Assembly: GCA_948760655.1 (NCBI GenBank)
Contig: CAQBKK010000016.1
Coordinates: forward strand, 1-20,880
From: an uncultured Bacilli bacterium
Lineage (GTDB): Bacteria; Bacillota_I; Bacilli_A; RF39; UBA660
Direction: 5' to 3'
DNA length: 20,880 bases
Shown: positions 14,973 to 20,880 of the stretch, piece by piece
How positions within the stretch are numbered: the stretch's first letter is position 1
Layout: the number at the start of each line of letters is the position of its first letter
Notes under the pieces: model-generated
Database searches by the model: none
The model's input: only the letters and a program-made list of their open reading frames with translations
Told to the model about the DNA's origin: nothing
Translations under genes and position numbers: made by a program

Positions 14973-15350
14973 ATGAAAATCTATATTATTGGGGCACCTG
15001 GTGCTGGAAAAACAACTTTAGCGAAAAGTTTAAGTCAAAAATTAAACATCAAATATTATGAATTAGATTTACTAATTTTTGATGATGAACAAAATCATAA
15101 AAACGTTCCATATTATTTGAATGTTCCTAAAAGAATAGTTTATAAAAGAGTGATAAAGCGTTGGTTGAGACAAAAATTACAAAAAGAAAACTATAATTAT
15201 CCTCCCACTTTTAATCAACGTATTGATATGCTAAAAGTAACACATTCTTATTTTAAAAAGGAAAAGAAAAAAAGAAAAGAATTGGAAATCTACAAAGATA
15301 AAGTAACATTTTTAGATTTAAAAAATAAAAAAGAAGAGGTAAAACTATGA
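14973..15350 (+). CDS. P-loop kinase-like (FlaR/AAA_18-type) protein, apparently internally deleted
   Basis: 125 residues. The N-terminus is a clear P-loop, GAPGAGKTT (7-15), followed by KYYELD, as in small nucleotide or topology-modulation (FlaR-like) kinases. In family members about 60 residues separate this ELD from the next strand (a IIYLDVP-like segment), including the Trp-Ile-Ile-Asp/Glu-Gly block. Here NHKNVPYYLNVPKRIVYKRVIKRW follows after only about 17, so some 45 residues seem missing in frame. GTTCC is repeated near the junction (15105-15126). The lid region KRWLRQK and the C-terminal helix remain. Activity is doubtful. The gene starts two bases after the mini-protein and overlaps DUF3795 by four bases. 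Confidence 0.75.
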   Translation: MKIYIIGAPGAGKTTLAKSLSQKLNIKYYELDLLIFDDEQNHKNVPYYLNVPKRIVYKRVIKRWLRQKLQKENYNYPPTFNQRIDMLKVTHSYFKKEKKKRKELEIYKDKVTFLDLKNKKEEVKL

Positions 15351-15649
15351 TTGAAAGCATACCAAAAGAAAAAATAGAATCACGTTGTGGAATTGAATGT
15401 ACAAATTGTACTTTTAAATTGGAAAATACATGTAAAGGATGCCTAAATATTGACAAGCCGTTTTGGGGAGAATTTTGTCCAATAAAGGATTGTGCAGAAA
15501 AGAAAAATAAAATTTGTTGTGGCGAATGTGCGAGTTTTCCCTGTGATGTATTAAAATCCTTTGCATATAATGAACAGCAAGGGGACAATGGTTTAAGAAT
15601 TGAAAATTGTAAAAAATGGTGCCATTGGAAAGAGTTAGGCAAAAAATGA
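15347..15649 (+). CDS. DUF3795-family cysteine-rich protein
   Basis: 100 residues with eleven cysteines: RCGIECTNCTF, TCKGCLN, FCPIKDC, KICCGECASFPCDVL and NCKKWC. This matches DUF3795, small proteins thought to bind zinc or another metal through these pairs. There is no signal peptide or membrane segment, so it is cytoplasmic. It is translationally coupled to the P-loop gene (ATGA at 15347) and to the next gene (ATGA at 15646). The function of the family is unknown. Confidence 0.85.
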   Translation: MIESIPKEKIESRCGIECTNCTFKLENTCKGCLNIDKPFWGEFCPIKDCAEKKNKICCGECASFPCDVLKSFAYNEQQGDNGLRIENCKKWCHWKELGKK

Positions 15650-16317
15650 AAAATCGACTTTTGAAAATAGCAAAATTTATAGGAATTATTTCTTTCTTAT
15701 GTATAATGTATATATTTTCTATAAATTTTTTAGTAAAAAAAACAACATCCAATCGAATTTTACAAGAACAAAATCTGAGCCAAATCCAAGAGGTGGATGC
15801 TATTTTAGTTTTAGGGGCAGGTATATGGGGCACTTCTCCAAGTCCTATGTTAGAAGATAGGATTCTAACAGCAATAGAACTTTATGAAAAAGGCATTTCC
15901 TCTAAAATCATAATGAGTGGCGACCATACAAAAAAAGAATATGATGAGGTAAATGTGATGAAAAATTATGCCATAAAAAAAGGCATCTCTTCGGATGCCA
16001 TATTTATGGATCATGCTGGAATTTCTTCTTATGATAGTATATATCGTGCAAAAGAAATATTTGGAGTCGAAAAAATCATTATTGTTACGCAAAAATATCA
16101 TTTGTATCGTGCACTTTTTATTGCTAAAAAATTAGGAATAGAAGCCTATGGAGTTTCTGCTAATTTACGTGAGTATACGAATCAATCCAAAAGAGAAATA
16201 CGAGAAATTTTAGCAAGGAATAAAGATTTTTTAAAAAGCATTTTTAAACCCCAATCTACTTATTTGGGAGATTCTATTCCTATTAATGGAAGCGGGGACA
16301 TAACAAATGACTATTAA
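15646..16317 (+). CDS. YdcF/SanA-family (DUF218) membrane protein
   Basis: 223 residues from ATG 15646, overlapping the DUF3795 stop; an earlier in-frame ATG at 15616 lies inside that gene and lacks a site. An N-terminal helix (about 9-30) anchors it. The DUF218 domain follows: AILVLGAGIWG, EDRILTAIELYEKG, KIIMSGD, NYAIKKGISSDAIFMD, SSYDSIYRAKEIFG, VTQKYHLYRALFIAKKLG. SanA members affect envelope permeability to vancomycin in enterobacteria. The C-terminal stretch has the FLKSIFKPQSTYLGDSIPI motif common to the SanA branch. It is the last gene of the operon, ending in a shared terminator. Confidence 0.9.
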   Translation: MKNRLLKIAKFIGIISFLCIMYIFSINFLVKKTTSNRILQEQNLSQIQEVDAILVLGAGIWGTSPSPMLEDRILTAIELYEKGISSKIIMSGDHTKKEYDEVNVMKNYAIKKGISSDAIFMDHAGISSYDSIYRAKEIFGVEKIIIVTQKYHLYRALFIAKKLGIEAYGVSANLREYTNQSKREIREILARNKDFLKSIFKPQSTYLGDSIPINGSGDITNDY

Positions 16318-16346
16318 AAACTCCAAATCGTAAAGGAGTTTTTTTT
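16316..16346. terminator. Bidirectional rho-independent terminator
   Basis: AAAAACTCC (16316-16324) pairs with GGAGTTTTT (16335-16343) around a 10-base loop, with T's to 16346 on the plus strand and T's on the minus strand from the A run. It serves both the YdcF gene and the converging exporter operon. Confidence 0.85.
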
Positions 16347-16348
16347 AA

Positions 16349-17947
16349 TTAATTCGCCTTTTTTACCATAAAAACAAATGTAGTAGACGAAGTATTGTTA
16401 GAAGCATATCCAGGATAATTCTTACTTAGTTCTGCAATTGCTTTTGCTTTACTACTAGAATTTTTGAACTCTAATCCATAACGAGATAGTAGTTGAATTC
16501 CATCTTTATTAAATTTAGAAATACCACTTGTCAATTCTAAAGTTCCCTTTTGTAAAGTTTTTGTACCCTTTGTCAGGGTGTTACTTCCTTCATACAATTT
16601 AGATAAACCATCTCTTACTTGTTTAAGTCCACTAGATAATGCATTCACTCCTTCATTTAATTCCTCTGCTTTAGTTAGAAATTTCGCTAAATTTTCTACT
16701 TGTTTAAAAATAGGAGTTAGTTTTTGAATGAATAGAGTATAAGTATTTACATTTGTATCTAAAAGAAGAATAAGTTCACAATTGGCTTTTAACTGAAGTG
16801 TTGCAAAATCTGTACCATTATAATTTACTAAATTAGTTTTATAATACGTCATAAGAGTTTGATAATCCATAGAAGTGGATTGCGTTACAAAAGTTACCAA
16901 AGAATTTTTAGCACTTTCATTCTTTTCTTTTAAAGTTTTCAAATTTGCTAAAGAGCCAGCAATATTTGCATCTTGAATACTTTCAAGAGTTTTATTTAAT
17001 AAAGGAATTACTTGATTAATTTCATTTTTTAAAGTAGTAGAACCAATATCCAGTTTTTTTATTGCCTCTAAAGAAAGTTTTAGATTGTTTGTAATTTCTG
17101 CACTTCCATTAACTAAAGAATTTGTTCCATTTGTAAGCTCCTTTGCTCCATTTTCTAAAGCATCAATACCATTTTGCAAAGTTTTTAATTGATTAGTTAA
17201 AGAATCTAATTTAGTAAATATATTTAAATCTGCATCTTCTAATAACTTAGGAGTGGCCACCATATAAAAAGAAACAGTTTTAAAATTTATAGTTTGATAA
17301 CAAATTGTGATTTCATCTAAATCTTTAAATGCATCTATTTTAAAATTATCATACATGCCAGGAGTGGATAAACCAACAATAATATTTTTAGTACCTGTAT
17401 CAATGATTTTTCCATGACTAATTTCTATATCACTATTCTCTTCGTGATTTAGAATCATACCAGTGGTAACAACAAAAGGAGTAAAAAGCTCTGTATCTTT
17501 TCCGTTGACACGAACTAAATTTTTCTCGTGATTTTGCAATTTCATTTTTATTGTAACCAAGCCACTTTTTCCTAAAATGTCTTTAGCATCCATAAGCACT
17601 CCATCTAAATAATACTCAAGTTGCACTGTGATGGGCAAATCTTTTTCTGTAACACCACGATAATAGATGTCACGTCCCTTTCCACTCCATACTAAACGTT
17701 CTTCATGTAAAGTATAAGTTTCCTTACCATTAATATTTAAAATATCTTTTAAAAGTGTACTATCTTCAATGTCACCTTCTTCTTTATTAAACAAATGATT
17801 GGTTACAGAACTTTCATACACATTTCCTGAATAATCTAAACTTGTATAAACCGTCTCATTTTTTGTAAGTGCCTGTACAGAAAAAGAGGGAAGAAGAAGT
17901 AAACCACCAAGTAAAACAGGAGAAATAAATTTTGTTAATTTTTTCAT
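16349..17947 (-). CDS. Secreted helical partner of MMPL exporter with YhgE/Pip-type repeats
   Basis: 532 residues with a signal peptide (1-26, ending SVQA). Residues 30-240 form a beta-rich domain (DYSGNVYESSVTNHLF, LVWSGKGRDIYYRG, KSGLVTIKMKLQNH). Two blocks of the LxxGxxxLxxG type (about 258-285 and 430-475: ENGAKELTNGTNSLVNGS, YEGSNTLTKGTKTLQKG) flank a long helical part, as in YhgE/Pip and MmpL accessory regions. Unlike full-length YhgE/Pip there is no C-terminal membrane block; the protein just ends in TTFVFMVKKAN. The gene begins one base after the MMPL gene on the same strand, with AGAAGG inside that gene's end. It is probably a periplasm-side helper of the exporter; the cargo is unknown. 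Confidence 0.8.
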   Translation of the reverse strand: MKKLTKFISPVLLGGLLLLPSFSVQALTKNETVYTSLDYSGNVYESSVTNHLFNKEEGDIEDSTLLKDILNINGKETYTLHEERLVWSGKGRDIYYRGVTEKDLPITVQLEYYLDGVLMDAKDILGKSGLVTIKMKLQNHEKNLVRVNGKDTELFTPFVVTTGMILNHEENSDIEISHGKIIDTGTKNIIVGLSTPGMYDNFKIDAFKDLDEITICYQTINFKTVSFYMVATPKLLEDADLNIFTKLDSLTNQLKTLQNGIDALENGAKELTNGTNSLVNGSAEITNNLKLSLEAIKKLDIGSTTLKNEINQVIPLLNKTLESIQDANIAGSLANLKTLKEKNESAKNSLVTFVTQSTSMDYQTLMTYYKTNLVNYNGTDFATLQLKANCELILLLDTNVNTYTLFIQKLTPIFKQVENLAKFLTKAEELNEGVNALSSGLKQVRDGLSKLYEGSNTLTKGTKTLQKGTLELTSGISKFNKDGIQLLSRYGLEFKNSSSKAKAIAELSKNYPGYASNNTSSTTFVFMVKKAN

Positions 17948-17948
17948 A

Positions 17949-20015
17949 TTATAAACCTTCTTTCATATTTTTAGTTGTTTTCATAATTATTTTATCAAAA
18001 GTGAAAAGGAGCGCTGGAAGTAAAAAGATAACTACAACCATACTAATAATAGAACCCCTAGACAATAAATCACAAATAGAGCCAATCATATCGATTTGAG
18101 AAACCATAGCAACTCCCAATGTAGCCCCAAAAAAGCATAAAGCAGAAGTAACAATAGAGGGAACTGTAGCAGAAAGTGTTTCTTTCATAGCTTTTGATTT
18201 ATCATTTTCCTTTTTTCTTTCTTCTAAATACTTTGTAGACATTAAAATAGCATAGTCAATAGTTGCTCCAAGTTGAATAGTTCCCACAACAATCGATGCA
18301 ATAAATGGTAAAGAGGTATGAGTAAAATAGGCTACTGCCATATTGGAAAAAATAGCAAACAAAATAGTACAAATAAGTATAAATGGCAAACTAAACGATT
18401 TTAATACGATTAACATAAGTACAAAAATAACACCAATGGAAGCATAATTTACCATCTTAAAATCATGATCAGCAATCGTAGTCAAATCTTTCATAAGAGG
18501 ACCTTCACCAGCAAGAATGGCATCAGCATCATATTGTTTTACCAAAGAAGAAATTTTATCTATTTGCTCATTTAATTCCTTACTTGCAATTTCATAAGTA
18601 GAATTTAAAATTATTAATTGATACCTATCATTTTCAAGTAATTTTAGAATTTCACTAGGAAGCATTTCTTTGGGTAAACCAACGTCTAAAACTTGTGTTG
18701 GAGATAAAACCAAGTCAATTCCTTCTATATTTTTTAATTCCTGAATTAATGCATCACAATCATTTGCTTTTATATTTTTATCCACCAAAATAATCTCTGG
18801 TGATACAATATGAAAATCCTCTTGAAGTGCTTTATTAGCAATTGAACTTGGCAAAGTATCTGGTAGAGATTCATCTAATTTATAGTATACTTCGTAATGA
18901 CTATTTCCATAAATGGCTGGAACAAGTAGTAATAAAAATAGAAGAATTGTTAATTTATAATGCTTTCTCACAAATGTTTGCATTCTTGAAAATTTAGGAA
19001 ATAAAGGCTTGTGTTTCGTTTTGTTAACTCCCGTTTCAAATAAAAGAAGGAGAGCAGGAAACAAAGTAAGAACACAAACAAGTCCACATAATACTCCTTT
19101 AGCCATCACAATACCAATGTCTCGACCCAATGTTAAATCCATACTACATAAAGCTAAGAATCCAGCGATTGTAGTAAGTGAAGAACCAAAAACAGAGATA
19201 AAAGTAGCATGAATGGCTTTCTGCATTGCTTTTTTAGAATCCTTTTCTAAAGCTTTTTCACTTTCATATTTATGATATAAAAATATGGAAAAATCCATGG
19301 TAACTCCAAGTTGTAATACGGCTGTGATTGCTTTCGTAATGTAAGAAATTTCACCTAAAAAAATATTAGAACCCAAGTTATATAAAATAGCTATACCAAT
19401 ATTACCAAGTAAGAAAACAAAAACCAAATAAGAATCAGTAGCAAAAAGAAGAACAATCATACATAAGAATACGGCAATTCCTATATAAGCATAAATTTCT
19501 TGCTCAGATAATTCCATGGTATCCAAAACCATAGCTGTCATACCACTTACGTGACTAGCATCAGAAACAACTTCACGTAAATTTTCTAAAGCAACAATTG
19601 TACTATTTTCTGAGGTAGATCCATTAAAAGTTACAAGTAGTACTGTCTTGTCATCTTTATAAACCTTATTTATAATTTCTTCTGGAATCATTTCCTTAGG
19701 TAATATTGTATCTGTCACATCAACAATACTCATGACTTGATTAACGCCAGAAATAGAACGGATTTCTTGTTCTAAAAGCAAAATATCATTATTTTTCATC
19801 TGAGAAACAGTAACAAAAGAGAAGGCACCAATACCAAAATCATTCGTTAAAATATTTTCTCCCTTTATAGTTTCAATATCTTCAGGCAAATACACCAAAA
19901 TATCATAATTAATCTTTGTCTTATAATAACCATAAATAGTTGGTAGAAGAAGCAAAAGGAAAAGTAAAACCACAACCAAACTATGTTCAGTTATCCAAGT
20001 TGTAAATTTTTTCAT
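17949..20015 (-). CDS. MMPL/RND-superfamily exporter
   Basis: 688 residues with the duplicated RND plan. It has helix 1 (about 10-30), an outside domain (about 31-170), then a block of five helices (about 172-330) containing LGVTMDFSIFLYHKYESE. The second half has a helix at about 354-370, an outside domain and another five-helix block with LGATIDYAILMSTKYLEER. The Asp in each GxTxDxxI(F/L) motif is the usual proton-relay position. This is the short type of MMPL protein found in Bacillota, predicted to export a lipid or hydrophobic compound using proton motive force. GGAGG precedes the ATG. The secreted partner follows in the same operon, and a TetR-type regulator is divergent, which suggests induction by its substrate. 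Confidence 0.92.
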   Translation of the reverse strand: MKKFTTWITEHSLVVVLLFLLLLLPTIYGYYKTKINYDILVYLPEDIETIKGENILTNDFGIGAFSFVTVSQMKNNDILLLEQEIRSISGVNQVMSIVDVTDTILPKEMIPEEIINKVYKDDKTVLLVTFNGSTSENSTIVALENLREVVSDASHVSGMTAMVLDTMELSEQEIYAYIGIAVFLCMIVLLFATDSYLVFVFLLGNIGIAILYNLGSNIFLGEISYITKAITAVLQLGVTMDFSIFLYHKYESEKALEKDSKKAMQKAIHATFISVFGSSLTTIAGFLALCSMDLTLGRDIGIVMAKGVLCGLVCVLTLFPALLLLFETGVNKTKHKPLFPKFSRMQTFVRKHYKLTILLFLLLLVPAIYGNSHYEVYYKLDESLPDTLPSSIANKALQEDFHIVSPEIILVDKNIKANDCDALIQELKNIEGIDLVLSPTQVLDVGLPKEMLPSEILKLLENDRYQLIILNSTYEIASKELNEQIDKISSLVKQYDADAILAGEGPLMKDLTTIADHDFKMVNYASIGVIFVLMLIVLKSFSLPFILICTILFAIFSNMAVAYFTHTSLPFIASIVVGTIQLGATIDYAILMSTKYLEERKKENDKSKAMKETLSATVPSIVTSALCFFGATLGVAMVSQIDMIGSICDLLSRGSIISMVVVIFLLPALLFTFDKIIMKTTKNMKEGL

Positions 20016-20189
20016 AAAACCTCCATTTCGCTATGTATTTTATGATACACATGCAAAAAAAACACTATCATAACTGACATAATGTTGGATAATAAACAGA
20101 AAAAATGATTTTGTATAGATAAATGATAGATTTTTGTTGCTTATCTAGATTCTTGTAGAAAATAGAGTATAATGAAATGGGTGATAACG
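20016..20189. promoter_or_regulatory. Divergent intergenic region between exporter and TetR genes
   Basis: The 174 bases hold the promoters of both units. For the TetR gene a -10 TATAAT is at 20168-20173 with no strong -35. Candidate operator dyads are TGTAT-N6-ATACA (20034-20049), in the exporter leader, and TAGATAA...TTATCTA (20116-20122 and 20141-20147), upstream of the TetR -10. Both are short and could occur by chance in AT-rich DNA. No exporter promoter is clear. Confidence 0.45.
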
Positions 20190-20759
20190 ATGCGAGAGCA
20201 AAAAAAAGATTTACGAATCATAAAAACAAAAAAACATCTTTATGAAGGATTAATAAGCCTTTTAAAAGAAAAAGCATTTGAAGAACTAAAAGTAGCAGAT
20301 ATTTGCGAAAAAGCCCTTATTAACCGTTCTACTTTTTATTCGCACTATAGTGATAAATACGACTTATTAGATGCCCTTATTAAAGATATAAAAGCATCTT
20401 TGAAAGAAGAACTTGAAAAAAACAAAAATATCTCCAATACAAAAGAATATTATTTAGAAATGTTACGCATTTTATTCGAGCACATAAATACAAGGGAAAA
20501 TTTTTATTCTGCCATTTTAGTAAATAATCAAAATAGTATTGTAACAGATATGATTTTTCAAGCCTTAAATGAGGATATTCAAAAACGAATCGAAAATAAT
20601 AACAAGGTTTTACGTAATAAAGTTCCAACGGAAATAGTCGCCTCTTTCTATTTAGGAGCTGTATTTAATATGGGAATAGAATGGTTAAAACAACCTAGTA
20701 AATATACACCAGAAGAATTAATGCATTATCTAAATACTTTATTACCTGAAGGCTTATAA
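20190..20759 (+). CDS. TetR/AcrR-family transcriptional regulator
   Basis: 189 residues from ATG 20190, chosen because GGGTGA lies six bases before it; the in-frame ATG at 20172 overlaps the -10 box. Residues about 6-55 are the TetR DNA-binding domain (TKKHLYEGLISLLKEKAFEELKVADICEKALINRSTFYSHYSDKYDLLDALI), with the usual Ser/Thr-Phe-Tyr-x-His-Tyr turn. The rest is all helical and would hold ligand and dimerise, with FYLGAVFNMGIEWLKQPSKYTPEEL near the end as in TetR_C_33-like members. It probably represses the divergent MMPL operon and perhaps itself. Confidence 0.9.
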   Translation: MREQKKDLRIIKTKKHLYEGLISLLKEKAFEELKVADICEKALINRSTFYSHYSDKYDLLDALIKDIKASLKEELEKNKNISNTKEYYLEMLRILFEHINTRENFYSAILVNNQNSIVTDMIFQALNEDIQKRIENNNKVLRNKVPTEIVASFYLGAVFNMGIEWLKQPSKYTPEELMHYLNTLLPEGL

Positions 20760-20825
20760 TTTTTTTAATTGTCAAAAAGAAAAAAGTATTTTAAAATAAT
20801 AAATATAATAGAGGAGGAAAGAATT

Positions 20826-20880
20826 ATGAAAAAAATAGGAAAAAACCTCCCAACCAGAAAAAGTCTTCTGGGGGGGGGGT
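20826..20880 (+). CDS. Start of a new reading frame, truncated by window end (possible leader peptide)
   Basis: ATG 20826 follows GAGGAGG (20811-20818 region) and a -10-like TATAAT (20804-20809). The visible codons give MKKIGKNLPTRKSLL and then glycines from a G10 tract. The same bases form the arms of a hairpin (CCAGAA...TTCTGG), so this may be a short leader or a gene start overlapped by a terminator-like structure. The frame is cut by the window edge and the product is not identifiable. Confidence 0.4.
   Translation, partial: MKKIGKNLPTRKSLLGGG
20837..20880 (+). other. Hairpin with anomalous G10 tract at window end
   Basis: CCAGAA (20855-20860) and TTCTGG (20867-20872) form a perfect stem, and CCTCCC lies on the left and a G tract (20870-20879) on the right. 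The exact complement of the left arm ACCTCCCAACC would be GGTTGGGAGGT, the same length as the observed G10-T. This suggests a terminator or attenuator whose right arm is altered or misread. Confidence 0.5.

Noticed and set aside
15253..15833. Two overlapping minus-strand frames (129 and 139 codons)
   Set aside because: They are antisense to the P-loop, DUF3795 and YdcF genes, which have clear family motifs and coupled starts.
20034..20147. Short dyads in the exporter-TetR spacer as firm TetR operators
   Set aside because: Arms of 5 and 7 A/T-rich bases are expected by chance here; kept only as candidates within the intergenic entry.
20172..20189. Upstream ATG as the TetR start
   Set aside because: It overlaps the -10 TATAAT and has no ribosome site, while the ATG at 20190 has GGGTGA six bases before it.
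1..20880. CRISPR array, tRNA or rRNA genes, insertion sequence with transposase
   Set aside because: I saw no regularly spaced repeats, no cloverleaf-like conserved tRNA arms and no transposase motifs or terminal repeats. The only duplicated long segment is the ORF6N pair.
1..20880. Mycoplasma-type genetic code (TGA as Trp)
   Set aside because: TGA is the natural stop of several intact genes (10778-10780, 15647-15649, 1916-1918) and Trp is written TGG.

Overview
The window is AT-rich DNA from a low-GC Bacillota-type genome. Ribosome binding sites are strong AGGAGG-like sequences, spacing is tight with many ATGA or short overlaps, and TGA is used as a normal stop, so the genetic code is standard and this is not a Mycoplasma-code organism. 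The gene content (Bce-type peptide-resistance module, VanZ/RDD, YxeA, ORF6N and MMPL/YhgE-like proteins) fits a gut-type Bacilli, Erysipelotrichia or Clostridia relative. I cannot place it more closely from sequence alone.

Layout. Positions 1-4200 are a patchwork: the tail of an ABC-2-type permease, the wreck of a RhuM-family gene, a methyltransferase, an unrecognised coiled-coil protein, an SGNH hydrolase and a doubly frameshifted PlsC-type acyltransferase. Positions 4206-10797 form one well-bounded module: terminator, regulator-box promoter, response regulator, sensor kinase, second regulator box, ABC ATPase, large FtsX-type permease, VanZ-RDD membrane protein, YxeA-like protein, DUF5301-like protein and terminator. 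This is the architecture of Bacillus BceRS-AB and YxdJKLM-YxeA antimicrobial-peptide sensing and resistance modules. A palindrome matching the published Bce-type regulator site (TNACA-N4-TGTAA) sits ahead of the transporter genes, and a one-mismatch version sits ahead of the regulator gene.

Positions 10843-14440 hold a HAD hydrolase with an inverted repeat over its promoter, a small tail-anchored protein, and then two tandem ORF6N-domain genes separated by a DUF1653 gene and a zinc-ribbon gene. The ORF6N pair is the most unusual part of the window. Both proteins are nearly identical over their last 180 residues. In the variable part of the ORF6N domain each gene carries a different perfect inverted repeat (GGTTTCA or GGTCGCA arms, same ATT centre), at almost the same place but in different reading frames. 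Each gene also has a paralogous leader with a dyad whose arms have changed together.

Positions 14461-16317 are a compact operon: rhodanese lipoprotein, two-TM mini-protein, a P-loop kinase-like protein that appears internally deleted, DUF3795, and a YdcF/SanA-like membrane protein. It ends at a bidirectional terminator. On the minus strand, 16349-20015 encode an MMPL/RND-type exporter and a secreted helical partner rich in YhgE/Pip-type repeats, with a TetR-family regulator divergent from them. The window ends in the first codons of a new reading frame that lie within a hairpin with an odd G10 tract.
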